Shown here piece after piece: positions 1 through 11,099 of a stretch of DNA of 64,000 bases (its first letter is position 1; each line of letters opens with the position of its first letter). The notes under the pieces are model-generated. The model saw only the letters and a list, made by a program, of their open reading frames with translations, was not told the DNA's origin and did no database searches. The stretch covers positions 22,563,002 through 22,627,001 of the forward strand of contig NC_045148.1 in NCBI RefSeq assembly GCF_008831285.2, read 5' to 3'. This DNA comes from Nymphaea colorata. Its lineage: Eukaryota; Streptophyta; Magnoliopsida; Nymphaeales; Nymphaeaceae. Position numbers and translations under genes: made by a program.

Positions 1-240
1 TTCTTCCCTCCATTCCACTTCCAAAATTCTTGTCCATGGATTACCAAATATCATAAGTTGTCAAAGTTTGGACCTTCTTGTAGTTAGATGGTTTTTTCTG
101 CATTTATTATAGTTTAATGTGAGATAGCAAGGTGTATATCATCGTGGCTTTATGTTAATATAAATGGTGAAGACACTTATTTTTTCAAATAAGTTGATGA
201 GAACATTTGAAAATTTATCTAAAGATATGGGAACAGCTAA
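1..240. repeat. Inverted copy of the 39.13-39.28 kb segment
   Basis: From about position 60 the sequence matches the reverse complement of roughly 39130-39280, which lies downstream of receptor-kinase pseudogene B. The match stops at about 240, where LTR-like sequence begins. Together with the upstream-region copy at 1431-2665 it outlines a lost inverted receptor-kinase copy. No coding potential is seen. Confidence 0.7.
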
Positions 241-244
241 AATT

Positions 245-1430
245 TGGAAGATCCAAATAAACTATTTAAAACTCATAATTTCAAATCGAGTTCAAAACGA
301 CAAAATTTGAGTGTCGCGTGTGCACGGACCTTCCCTCTGTTTTAAAAACACATTTCTCATGCCAAAATGTGTTTTAAAACCCAAGTTGCATGTTCAAACA
401 AGTCGACGAGCGACTAAACGAAAATTGGATTTGAAGACGAGTCCAGAGTGACTGGAAATGGAATCGGCCGTCCATTTTCAACAAAAAAACCTTTTTTTAC
501 ATTTTAAATAAAAAATATTTTTTATGTAACAGAATTTTTATTTCATTTTACTAGATTTTATTTTATTTTATTTTTTTTTAAAAAAGGGGGAGGGAGAGTT
601 CACACGTGCGAGCACACCATGCACTCACACAAGCGAGTGCTCTGTGTGCTTGCAAGCGAGCACACCACACGCGCTCGCTCTTGAGCAAGCTCGTGTGCGA
701 CAAATTTGTCACTTGCGTAAGCGTGCTTATGCACGCGACAATGCTGTCGCACGCCTGTGCGCATCGGCCAACTGTGCTGTCGCGGCAGCGACCTCTTAGA
801 CACGAGAGCTTCATTTTTTTTAAAAAAAAAAGAGCTATTAGGGGTGTTTTTTGGGTCATTTTGAGTGGGCATTTGCCCTCCCTACACTTGAAAAAGTGAT
901 TTTCAGGTCTAATGGGCAATCAATACTCATTCAAACCATTTCTTTTTCAAAATAATTCAAAATTATGTGAAATTCGAATGAAAATATTATAAAATAAAAA
1001 AAAAATCAAAATTTGGGTCCAATATCCCCTATAAATCCCCCTCACTTCCCCCCTCTTGGGGAAGAGTGGCCCTAGGGAGAAACCCCAGAATATTCTCTCT
1101 TCAAGACTTAAGGTTTCTCTTGAGCTCTCTCTCTCTCCCTCTTCCTCTTTCCATTTCTCCTCTTCCTCTCCAACTTAGAGCAAGCTACAACTCTCTTGTA
1201 GACATCCTCTTCATTATCTTGGAGATTCTTTCAAGGTAAGTCCAAGATCATTTCAAGCATTGTTGTTCATTTTCTTAAGCCATTTCTCATTAGAGGTATG
1301 TAATCATCATCCCTCTCATTTCTCTCTTATTTTCTTTTCTTCTCATCTTCATCTCCCCATGGCCAAAGGAGATAGCACTCAACCTCTTTTAAGAGACAAG
1401 AGGCTAAGCTCAAGTGCACCGGGAGCAATT
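245..1430 (+). mobile_element. Tat/Ogre-like LTR fragment (LTR copy 1)
   Basis: The stretch is colinear with 29270-30440, the truncated LTR copy 2. Shared landmarks are a CpG-rich block (about 600-800 here), a TATA box (CTATAAATC at about 1030), a CT-rich stretch after it, and one copy of the unit that is repeated six times in copy 2 (its CCCCATGGCC at about 1357). Both ends are ragged and neither LTR terminus (TG or CA) is present, so it is a fragment. It ends abruptly at about 1428, where receptor-kinase upstream sequence begins. Short ORFs across the CpG-rich block are not believable genes. Confidence 0.7.
1030..1038 (+). promoter_or_regulatory. TATA box of LTR copy 1
   Basis: CTATAAATC lies in the same place relative to the conserved LTR sequence as CTATAAATA in LTR copies 2 and 3. 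It is followed by a CT-rich stretch typical of a transcribed plant leader. It is inferred to be the core promoter of the LTR. Confidence 0.5.
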
Positions 1431-2665
1431 CTCTTCTAGAAATTTTTGTTATTTTCTTTTTCAAATTGTAGGAGTCTCAGGTCTACTGCTTTCGAAGAAG
1501 TTGCTTCAGATTTCCAAATCCAGCGGCACCGCTGATGATTGCATCAATGAGACATTTCCTTGGTACCCCTTATCTTATTTCCTTTAACCACTTCTCAACC
1601 CTATTCAATCCCAACTCTATAGAAAATTTGCCTATGTTGGATAAAATTTTATCAAGTATGGATCATGCTCCACACTCCAACACCATATCACTCAACCGTT
1701 TTTGCCAATCAGACTATGTTATCCAATTAGGTTGAAATATTCGCTTGAGTCAGCAGGTTCATTCAAATCTATGCTAAATCAGTTTAATCCAGTTCACATG
1801 TTTTTTTTTTAAACAATGTTTTTTATTAGCTTTTATACATTGTTTATTTATTTTCCAATAAATTCTATTTTTTAATATTTTGTGCTGATTCACAACTAAA
1901 TCGTCTAGATCACCGGATTGGTCGACACATCGAAGAGGCTGATTTACTTCCACTGATCTTCTTTGTCCCAAGCCTGTGTGTTTTACAAATTATTGCACTT
2001 CTATAGATTCTCTTCCAGAAAAATTCGTTTTTTTTGTTTAATTCAAATTGTTGGAAGAGTAAAGTCTAAGAGCAAAAAGAAGGAAATCGTTTGTTATTTC
2101 CACACTCAGCGCCTTTGGCACAGCTGATAACATCAAGGGGGCCTTTTCTTCAACTGACTGGTCCATGAAATTGAAAACAAATATTGTTGACTCGATTCAG
2201 AACCGGTTTTACTGATTAAGATACACAATTTAATTAAGGTGCTAAGGAATGTATTTACCTAAATAATGTTATCGCAATGAGCAATTATCAGGCTGCTTTT
2301 GTATCCTCTTCCCTAAAATATTCGCGGTTTTTTTTTTTGGTTAAATTGAAGTTGTTGGAAGAGTCCTAAGTCTTGTGCTCATGAAAAGTACGTGATATCG
2401 CTTGTTGTTTTCCACGCTCGGTGTCTACAGCATGGCAGAAGATCACATCAATGGGACTTTTTCTAATTCCACATCCATCACCTTGCTTGACACGCAAAAT
2501 TACATCAACAACACTTTTCTTCACAACCCTTAACAACATATTTCCAATGTCATGTTCCCTTCTCTTCATGCCTTCTCTTATCTTCTTGCCAGTTTTGTAA
2601 CATTTTTCTTTTTGGGTTTTTCAATCGAACGGCCTACACTACATTTAGTAGACCGGCCCTGTTGG
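1431..2665 (-). other. Orphan upstream region of a receptor-kinase gene (inverted copy)
   Basis: Read on the minus strand this matches 33880-35030, the upstream region of receptor-kinase pseudogene B, including the block with the conserved 'ctagaagagaat' element near the start codon. The gene it should serve would lie to the left, below 1431, but LTR copy 1 is there instead. It is therefore a promoter region without its gene. Short ORFs inside it (for example at 2366-2569) are not supported as genes. Confidence 0.65.
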
Positions 2666-3060
2666 TAGGGCTGCACATGACGGCTCGACTGGGCTCAAAA
2701 GACTTGAGCTCAAGTTTGAGCTCGGCTCAAACTCGAGTCGGACAACTTATAGCAAGCTCGAGTTTGACTCGACCACACAAAATCGAGCTCGACATCAACT
2801 CGTTTAACCCATTTAACTTGTTTAGGCATTAACTCATGTAAGCATTAAATCGTTAAAGTGTTAATGTCTTGTAAATGTTAACTCGTGTAACTTGTGAAAA
2901 TTTGTTTTTACCCTCAAAGTTTAAAGTTTAAACCAGTGATTTGATGAACCGGTTTTTGCAATATTATAAAGAATACCAGTGCGAGTAAGTCAAATCAAGT
3001 ATAAATGAGCTAAGTTCCAAAAATCGAACTCGACTCATTTATCGTTTCCAGTATAATTGT
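2666..3060. mobile_element. hAT-like MITE, GAGCTCGA-rich family
   Basis: It begins with TAGGGCTGCACATGACGG and is dense in 'gctcgagctcgactc'-like words. This is a common plant non-autonomous hAT type. The same element occupies the same position in the inverted duplicate at 33372-33880, so it was inserted before that duplication. Relatives lie near 13725, 15760, 16712, 18809 and 41660. The right end is eroded here. Confidence 0.6.
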
Positions 3061-3345
3061 AGCTTGACCATCGATCGATCATTTGGGCATTCAGCCCCGT
3101 CCGCATCGCTATATATATATGAACTTCTTTATTCTTGTATGTTTTGAACTTTGAAGATTAGACCATAATGAATGGTAGCTTTTATGAATCTTAATATTCT
3201 CTTGACAGCTCCCCATTGAGATTCTACTGGATCCTAATAAATTGGCTGAACCTTGTAAGTACCCCCAAATTTTCAAGTTTCATATACATGTAGCATTTTC
3301 ACAATTATTTTCAACAATTTGGGTTCCCAAGTAATTCATCGCAGT
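3061..3345. other. Unassigned AT-rich spacer
   Basis: No gene, RNA or element terminus is recognised. It lies between the MITE and the LTR tail. Confidence 0.4.
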
Positions 3346-4284
3346 TCTGATCCAATTACCCTCTAATTTGGTTATCGACTATATTTTGGAACTCATCTAA
3401 ATTTAAATCTAAAATTCCAAAAACCTACCTCAATCTAAGCTGATAATTCATGCCAAATCTAGATCTAAACCCAATCCAAAATCCCAAGTCAATATTCAAA
3501 AACCAAGCCTTAGATCCAAATCTCGATCCAAATCCCAACTTTAGATAAAAAAAATAGATCAATGGATCCCAATCTGGATCTAAAAGTGAGCTCTAGATCT
3601 AAAACTAAGCCTTAGATCCAAATTCAAATTTTTAGATCCAAAATAGACCTTAGATCTAAATCCAAATCCAAATCCAAATCCAAGCCCCAAATCCCAAATC
3701 CTGCCCTAGATCCAAAAAGGAAGTTAAAAGTTCATAATTACACTCGAGAATCAAAATCGGGCCCAAACTAAGAAAATAGATTCAGAAAATCCAAGCCCCA
3801 ATCACTCAAATGTTTAAAATTGAGACCAAGAATCAATTCTCAATTATCTCTTCCTCTTCTACTAGTTTTTCTCTTTATTTCTTTCCACTCACTTACAAAT
3901 CTTTAACAAATCTTTATTTCTCTCTCTTAATTTTCTCTTAACATCTATTGCTCTTTTACTAGTTTTTCTCAGTCTATATTTTCTTTCTCTTAAAAATCTT
4001 TATCTCACTCCCTCTACCTGTTTTGAAAAAGGTTTATCCTTTGCTTTATAAAATTTGAACTTCTTTAGCAAGTACCACACCACATATAGGTTGAAGATGA
4101 TGTTTGGGTGAATATGAAATGCATTGAGAATGAACATAGCTTAAGACTAGTTACCCATCATAAAGGTGTCAGGAATGGCCAAGCCTCGTACTGAGGGGTT
4201 AGTCCCTTTTTTTCTCTTTTGAAAATGAAAATCATTTTCGATACACTCCAAAAGCAAACCTAAACAAATTTTGGGACACAAACA
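3346..4284 (+). mobile_element. 3' part of a Tat/Ogre-like LTR (copy 4)
   Basis: The first half is a degenerate 'gatccaaatc' stretch like the start of LTR copy 3. The second half, from about 4020, matches the end of copy 3 (58290-58508), including 'aaaggtgtcaggaatgg' against 'aaaggcaccgggaacg'. It ends with the terminus TTTTGGGACACAAACA at 4284. The following ACCCTATTT is host sequence, shared with the inverted duplicate at about 62040. The 3840-4284 part is also present inverted at 62040-62690, so the insertion predates that duplication. Confidence 0.55.
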
Positions 4285-5173
4285 ACCCTATTTACACAAA
4301 AGCAATATCTGGCTGGGTGAGGGGCACATATTGCAACTCCCACAATACTTCAATATAAAGTATTATACTTAAACTTCAAACTGTGACCGGCAAATAATTT
4401 TATGAATGTGGCCATCAGCGTGCATTTTTATATGCTTGAAAAGATTAAAGATATTATTTTCTTTGATAAACACCAAGCTTCCTCTTAACATTGGTGGATT
4501 CACTTCCTAGGAAATAGAATGAAGATTTTCCAGGTTCACTTTTGCTTGTAGGGGGAAGGGTCTTCTATTTAACTAACAGGGTCATTTTCATCACTTCTAG
4601 TCCATGACACATGGTCTTTCGTTAGAGGGCCATTACATATTACATACTCCAATAACACAAGGATACTCACAGCATATAATTCTCATCCTCCTCATTCAAA
4701 GGCTTTTCTTTTCATAACATTGGACATCAGTGCAAAACTTACTGGAATTGTGCACTTTTATTCATTCTTCTTGTTGTGCATTTTTTTGGTTGGTTTGAGA
4801 AATTGTGCTAAGGATATAGTACATCAAAATATTAGAAAATTGAAAGGATTTATGTGAACTATGGCTATACTGGTGTCCTTACTTAGAACAAAGCACAAAC
4901 TGCAAAAATGGACAAAGTTCCAAGCCTCTTTCACGTAACTTGCACTGGAAATGTGAGTTGTTCTACAAGATTAGTCATTCAAATGCCTTAGGAATAGAAC
5001 ACCCAAGGATATTAAACATATCTTTATTAAATCGTTTACGCAACTGTAATTGAGCAATGCAAGTGAGAGCTTTCATCAAAGGAATCAAACTACATTTCCA
5101 CCTCCAACTATTTTAGCCAATGGCTGGTCGTGCCCCGGAATTAAATTTCATTGCATCTATGGATATATTTGAG

Positions 5174-5535
5174 TTATCCTTCTATCATTTTTGTCTTATG
5201 TCGTATCCTTCTCAGCCCTACAACCACTTCGTTCATGTGCATTCTCTCATTTGGAGACACATTTGAACATGACAAGCCTATCTCCATTATCATTACCAAC
5301 AGCTCATTCATAGCATCTGATCTTTCAGTTGGAATAGTATTGCTTTCATTCAAAAGATGGCTGTCAGTGACATCTGAAATTGCAACAGGAAATGCTTCAG
5401 TCACCCATTGCCTCAAACTAAAATCCCCATCAAACTATTCATCAGTAGGCTTTCTTCCTGTAAACATCTCAAGGAGCAGAATTCCATAGCTGTAGACATC
5501 GGCTTTGGCTGACACCTTTCCGGCCATCCCAAATT
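5174..5535 (-). pseudogene. Last exon of receptor-kinase pseudogene A (kinase C-lobe)
   Basis: It starts after an AG acceptor and encodes the end of the activation segment and C-lobe, with [28 protein letters not shown] and IGLSCSNVSPNERMHM recognisable. Phase 1 joining restores APE from the first exon. It is open to its natural stop at 5176-5174 except for a TAG at 5437-5435. Copy D has the same TAG at 60869-60871; copy B has CGT there. Confidence 0.85.
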
Positions 5536-5717
5536 CTAATTCAACCACTCAACAATATTAGACATGATTATCAAGCACAATATAATTAGCCAATGCTCAT
5601 CTATGACTTAAGATCAATATAATGGACTTAAGATCAATTGAACCATCAATCCTGCCTTTCTCTTGTTGTATTCTCATATATACATCAAAAAAAGAATACA
5701 AGATTATGATTTAGAAC

Positions 5718-6002
5718 TAGACATTGTTATCGGGCTGGATCGGGTCTGGGTCCGAGCCCCGCCCGATAATGTATCAGGCCGGCCCGGGTAATACCGACGG
5801 GGGCCCGATCCATCCTGATAACTTTAAAATATTAATTTTATTTTATTAATATATATATACTGTTATTTAAAATATAATTTATATTCAAAAAATTTTAAAT
5901 ATTTTTTTATGTAACTGGGCCAGGCCTGGGCTCAGATTTCGGACATCAGGCCAGCCCGAACCAAGTTCTTATCGGGCCGGGCTGGCCCAATGCCCAGGTC
6001 TA
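5718..6002. mobile_element. hAT MITE in the intron of pseudogene A
   Basis: This 285-bp GC-rich element has TAGAC... and ...GTCTA ends and is flanked by a perfect 8-bp target-site duplication, TTTAGAAC, at 5710-5717 and 6003-6010. An 8-bp duplication and these termini fit the hAT superfamily. The same insertion, with decayed target duplications, is at 60342-60592 in the inverted duplicate. It carries no ORF. Confidence 0.8.
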
Positions 6003-6579
6003 TTTAGAACTGAAGTCCTATATATGTATGATACAAAAGTGCTCTTAAAAGAATTCAAACATGTATCCATATTTTTTCTATGGGGCATGTGAGATTTGTT
6101 GAGTTTCATTAATTGTATGGTGCAGTGATTTCACAACTTTAAGGCCTAATCAAACTTATCTTCCTTCTAATTCTCCAGTGACCTATCTCAATGTTCTTAA
6201 ATGGCTCCTAAATCGGGTGAATTATTCAGTAGTGCTGATTGTTAACCAGTCTGAAGCCATTAGGTAGAAAGGCATTTACGATTAGGATTGTTTTATACAA
6301 GAAAGGAAAAAAGTTTATAACTTCTGTTAAAAAAAGAAGATCAAGTGAAGTTTCTTGTTGGTTGAGGACATGCAAACAACAGATGTGTACATGATCCACA
6401 TGAACAATGAATGCATTGTCCATGTAAAATAGTTTATCAATGACCTTTACATTATTGAGCTAGGAACCACTTGTGCATGTCTTTATGTGTGAACTACCAA
6501 GTCATGATAATTAGATGGATCATGTGTGTTTTCACATCAATAAATATATTTATTGATTTCATATTGCAAACCATAGAAG

Positions 6580-6649
6580 AGTATACTTATAGATATATAC
6601 ATATGTATATATATATACATACATATATATATATATACACATACGTACA

Positions 6650-6707
<58 letters not shown>

Positions 6708-6712
6708 AAGAC
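6580..6712. repeat. AT/TATATG microsatellite in the intron of pseudogene A
   Basis: Nearly pure alternating TA with interspersed TATG and TACA words. It lies just beyond the splice donor (intron side). An ORF through it (6471-6881 plus strand) encodes only Tyr/Ile runs and is spurious. Confidence 0.9.
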
Positions 6713-8889
6713 AAATAAATCAGAGATAGTATGTACCTGGTGCAATGTAACCGTGGTTCCGAGAGTAGCTGTAAGAGTAGAGGAATTCAGACCAACTAGA
6801 ATCTTTGAAATTCCAAAATCGCTGATCTATGCTGTCATGTTCTCATCTATAAGCACATTACTTGGCTTCAGATCACAATGAACTATAGTCTCCGAGTAAC
6901 CATGGTGAAGATATTCTGAAGCACAAGCCACATCAATCATGATATCCAATCTTTGAAAGAGATTCAAGCGATGGTCACCTGAATATAGACAGACTTATAG
7001 GCTGCCAAGGGGCATGTATTGGTCACCTGAAATCTGTACTAGAGCAACACGTAATGACTTTAACAAGGTTTCGGTGCCTGATTTGGCGCAGGACAGTGCA
7101 GTCGATGTCCAATGATTTTGGTATCTTACCAGAAAGGTTGTTATGGTAAGGTCAATAGTGTCAAGGTTTAGCATGTGATCAAGTTGTTCAGAAATGTGAC
7201 CAACAAATGTGTTCCAAGAGAGATTCAAATACTTTAGCATTTAGAGCTCTGATAATGATGCAGGAAACTCTCCGCTCAACTTGTTTGCAGAGATATCCAT
7301 GTTTATCATCATGGAAAAATTCCCAAGACCCAAAGGCAAGTGACCCCAGTGAAGGAGTTGTCCTGCAAGTACAGCACCAACAAGTCCTTCAACTCACAAA
7401 GACCTGGCAGTAGTGTTGATGATAAATTGTTTGAGCTTAGATCTAGGCTTCGCACACTAGTGATATTATTTATAGAGCTTCAAATTGACCCAATTAGAAT
7501 GTTGTGGTCAATATAAAAAACAGACATGCTGACCAACTCGTAAAGTGAGTCTGGAATTGAACCTTCTAATTCATTGCCAGAAAGACCAAATGTTTGTAAC
7601 CTGTTCATTGATCCTATATTTGGTGGAACGAGTCCTTTTATTTTGTTGAATCTCAAATCTAACGAAATTAAATTGGTCAAGTTGGCTAAGGCCAATGGGA
7701 TAGTACCTTCAATCAGATTGGAGGAAAGCACAAGTTTCCACAAGTTTGTTGTCAGATTTCCAATAGAGACAGGAAGAGTGCGGTTCAAAAGGTTTTGTGA
7801 CAGATGAACTTTCTGTAGCATTCGACTATTGGTGAAGGCTGTGAGAATGGTGAGCTCACGACTGCCATGGGCATTGGTCAACATATTTCCCCAAAGGTAA
7901 ATGTACTTGAGTTGTGTAAGACTACCCAATTCTAATGGTATCTGCCCACTAAATTGATTGCTTTCTGCAGTAAGAAGTTGAAGTCTTGTAGCATTAGAAA
8001 AAGAAGCCGGGAGAGGGCCATCAAAATTGTTTGTACCCGCATAGAGTTGTTGGAGATTGGGCAGGAAGTGGCCAGCATCTTTTGGGAGATGCCCTGTTAG
8101 TGGATTGGTCGTGAAACTCAAAGTCTGAAGAGCGGATAGGTTAAACAAGCTGTTAGGCAGTGTACCGGTGAGATTGTTCATTTCCACACTAAAGAATGTT
8201 AAGTGGGTTATGCTTCCCAAGTCGGAAGGAATCTTCCTGTGCATATGATTTTGACCAATATTAAGGAGCTTCAGCTTTGAGAGGTTGGAAAAAGTGACTG
8301 GAATGGTGCCGGTGAGCCTGTTACCCTAAAGGTTTATGTGCTTGAGTTCCAGCAAACTGCCTAGGAACTCTGGAATGCTTTCATAGAATTCATTTTCTGT
8401 TGCCAAAAGTACTTGGAGGGGATGACAATGGCTCACCGTTTGCGGGATCAACCCTTCAAAATTGTTTTTGCTTTTGATAAGATTCTCTAACAGAGGGAGA
8501 CGACTAAAATCAACGAGAAGTTGACCATGGAAACTGTTGGTCGAGAGATCAAGAACCTGTAAGAAGGAGAGATTGCTGTTGTATGGCGAGAGAGTACCTT
8601 CAAGTGCCTTTTTGGAGAGGTTTAGAGCAACTACCCTTTGTGAACCACAACCGCATGAAACTCCAGTCCAGTCGCAGAAGGAGATGTTGGAATTCCAATT
8701 TGATAACACATTATGAGGGGTTTTAGTGACGAGGAATTTGAAAGACAGAAATGTGAATTGATCAGTCACATTGCTCAGAGAAACAGGGGCTGAGGGCACC
8801 TCCCCTTCGCTGAGAACCACAAAGAAGGCAAAGGAGGAGAAACACAAAAGAAACCCAAGCAGCTGAGGTGACCGGCCAGTGGTTGCCAT

Positions 8890-9170
8890 GCCGCTCCAAT
8901 TTTCTATGCAAAACATGCACGAACAGAAGAAGAAGCTAGGTCTTTAATTTATGTATGGATTCACTTCTAGAAAAGTTGTGTGTTTTTTGAGAAATTGAAG
9001 AAGACTCAGGTTTACTGCTTTGGAACATATTGCTTCACAATTCCAAATCCAGCCGCATGACTAATGGTTACATCAATGAGGCTTTTTCTTGGCCGCCCTT
9101 ATCTTATCTTCCTTGACCACTTTTCCACTCTATTCAGTCCCAAATCAAAGTTGTCAATTTGAACTTCTCT
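8890..9170 (-). promoter_or_regulatory. Conserved upstream region of pseudogene A
   Basis: On the minus strand this carries the block found just upstream of all four receptor-kinase copies: 'ctagaag(t/a)gaatc(c/t)atacataaatt' followed by 'gcatagaaaattgga' directly before the ATG, and further out the 'tcatcagc.gtgccgc' block. Conservation between decayed copies is explained by shared descent; a promoter or leader role is inferred from position. Confidence 0.55.
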
Positions 9171-9860
9171 TTTTTTCTTTTAGATCGCCAAAGCTGCGTT
9201 CGACCATAGTCACAAATATCGTTTTTGCCTTTTAAATGGAGCAGTTTTTCTCAACGATGAGCTTAAAAAAAAAGATAAAAATAATGGGAAAATATGGTAC
9301 ATTTTTAAAAAAAATTGAAAAAATTTAAAAGTCAGAGAAAAATCAAATAAATGAGAAACTAATAAGGTCATATTAAAAAAACAGATAAGAAATAAACAAA
9401 CTTAGAAAGTGGAAACAAGCAGTTTGACAATAAAAAGGAGTGAAAAAATGCCTAAAGTGAAAAAACGACTAAATCAATTTGATTCAATCAACCTGTTATT
9501 GTTTTTTTATTAGTTTTTATATCTTGTTCAAGATTTAGAAAGTGGAAACAAGCAGTTTGACAATTTAATATTTTGTTTTGACTTGCAACTACATCATCTA
9601 AATCACCGGACTGAAGTTATGCCAATTTTATCCACTCGTTTCAAAAGCTGATTTTTTTCAGCATGGCACTCACACTGTTGTATTCAATATGAATGCCTGC
9701 TGATTCATATATTGATAAAAAACTAATGAAAAACAATTTTTTTTAAGCAGGTGGACTGGATCGAATTGACTTAGCGAAGACTTGAAGCAACCGGCCGATT
9801 CAAGGCAATAATATTTCTAACAAATCCGATCCAGTCCTTGCTCAACTATTCACTGTTAAG
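9171..9860. repeat. AT-rich MITE-like debris and duplicated spacer
   Basis: 9180-9480 resembles the AT-rich MITE at 11655-12090 ('atagtcacaaatatcg' near its left end). 9480-9860 shares words with 1740-1910, 34540-34720 and 49780-49960 ('aggtggactggatcgaattgac'). No gene is seen. Confidence 0.45.
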
Positions 9861-10734
9861 GTTCCTGATAAAGGATTGACCATTGTGTTGATATATCAAC
9901 GGATTCTTCACTACAGGTGGCAGCCATGTCTACATCCCCTACTTGGGTCATGCAGATCGATGATTGGCAAGTGTAGATGTTCAGATTTGTGTTGTAGTTT
10001 AGAAGCCCGAGCATTGAGTCCCCAATTTGTGCAGGGGACTCATACAGGGAAGCCCCTCTTTATGTATTCAAAGAACAGATAAAGGAGGTCATCAGGAAAT
10101 GAATTTAGGACAGTAACATAGCTTTTGATTGTTTTGGAAAGAAAATTTGTAAAAATCCATCAGAATAAATGATAAAATGTTGCTTTTGATTTTTTATTTT
10201 GGCGATCACAGCAAAGCATGAGGAGCCTCCCAAGTAGCAATTTAACGTTAACTGGGTCCCCAACAGAGACACGGTTCTAATTAAGAATCCACGCCTAAAT
10301 CTTTCCTATATATACAGTATTGGTGGACCCACGAACTCTGGGAAATCTAATGTTGGTGTACAAATGCCGAAAGAGAGAGAGAGAAAAAAAAAGTGAGTGA
10401 GATTTTCCTGCATTCCAATTTTCACTGCAGACTTGGTCAGAAACTTGCAGCTGGGGGGCGTTGACACGCAGACGGGGGAGTAGAAAAGGGGTTTGCTTTG
10501 AGGAATTTAATTGGCCATCAAGTTCTTTGGTGTTCTTTGACCAGACTACCACACCTAACATAATATTAAAGAAGCTCTAATCTTTAGTTTGGTTCCTTGT
10601 TTATTGATAAAGGACCACAGCTCACACGTCATGGTGATTGTATAAAGCAGATACAGATGACAAATTGCAACCCCTTGGGCCTGGGATTTGGGCGGAGTTC
10701 ATATATATTAAGCAGCTAGTTATAGGCATGACTA
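9861..10734. other. Spacer without recognised features
   Basis: There is a short GA repeat at about 10374-10390 and a TATA-like 'ctatatatac' near 10309. The short ORFs (9876-10082 plus, 10295-10561 minus) show no known motif, no copy elsewhere in the window and no flanking gene structure. Confidence 0.4.
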
Positions 10735-11040
10735 CCCTTTACATGTCTCCAAAATATAAAAACTAAGATAAAAACAGAATTTCATTGGCATTTGCATGGA
10801 TCAAACATCTATTCTATGGAAATTTAACACTTCAACCAAGTTTAGAAATGGTTGCTCGGTTATGCTCGAACTTTTGAATTCATTAAAGAACTTTGGGATT
10901 AATTTGAGGCAGGTAATGCATCCTGTTACTGCTTGATCAGGACCAAGAAAGAAACATTCAACAGTCAACCACAGAATCACCACCAAATTTCTCAAAACAG
11001 AAGTGAAAGAAATGCTCTCTGCCATTTTATTGTCTTATAT
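10735..11040. repeat. Duplicated segment, copy 1 (partner 26950-27300)
   Basis: A direct duplicate of about 300 bp lies at 26950-27300 ('aagcagct(a/g)gttatag.catgactacc' at the left end). Both copies keep the same minus-strand reading frame, described next. Substitutions and a few indels separate them. Confidence 0.75.
10801..11025 (-). CDS. Hypothetical 74-residue ORF with signal-peptide-like start, copy 1
   Basis: I do not recognise this protein. The first 30 residues are hydrophobic after a short polar start (MAESISFTSVLRNLVVILWL), which could be a secretion signal, followed by a CITCLKL motif. The duplicate at 27102-27290 keeps the same frame from ATG through ITEKPFLN, with a signal-like start and both cysteines of CITC. 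A frame kept in both copies of a duplication is mild support for a coding past, possibly one exon of a longer gene. It may equally be chance, given the short time since duplication. Confidence 0.2.
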   Translation of the reverse strand: MAESISFTSVLRNLVVILWLTVECFFLGPDQAVTGCITCLKLIPKFFNEFKSSSITEQPFLNLVEVLNFHRIDV

Positions 11041-11099
11041 ACTCTAAAAATATCACAATCATATATACCTGTGGAAGATAAGTAGCTGATGCAAGCCAA

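Larger units (their letters stand above)
3840..6035. repeat. Left arm of a 2.2-kb inverted segmental duplication (partner 60325-62690)
   Basis: The two arms are reverse complements across, in order, an LTR tail, the 3' flank, the last exon of a receptor kinase, part of its intron and one hAT MITE with the same target site. The partner arm is 54 kb away in opposite orientation. Length differences are small indels. The shared MITE insertion proves common descent rather than convergence. Confidence 0.8.
5174..8889 (-). pseudogene. LRR-XII receptor-like kinase pseudogene A
   Basis: In function this would be a plasma-membrane pattern-recognition receptor with an extracellular LRR domain and a cytosolic non-RD kinase. 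Exon 1 runs 8889-6737 and the last exon 5535-5174, with a GT donor at 6736-6735 and an AG acceptor at 5537-5536. The start chosen is the MATTGRSPQ methionine, aligned to pseudogene B; an in-frame ATG nine codons upstream is less likely. Visible parts are a hydrophobic signal peptide, an LRR cap with CDWTGVSC, and many LRRs. Breaks: an in-frame TAG at 8328-8326 (TAT in copy C), a stop at 7482-7480 (TGA for Ser), later frameshifts, a deletion joining the last LRRs directly to 'QIRHRNLVKVI' with loss of the transmembrane segment, P-loop and VAVK lysine, a small deletion near 7042, and a TAG at 5437-5435 in the last exon. The 3' kinase motif SDFGISK is still readable. Confidence 0.85.

Noticed and set aside
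578-919. Overlapping ORFs on both strands at 578-919 and 29636-29997
   Set aside because: They lie in the CpG-rich block of an LTR, where high GC removes stops; no frame is kept between the two LTR copies.
6471-6881. 136-residue ORF and similar ORFs at 31820-32280 and 56888-57070
   Set aside because: They read through TA microsatellites and encode Tyr/Ile runs.
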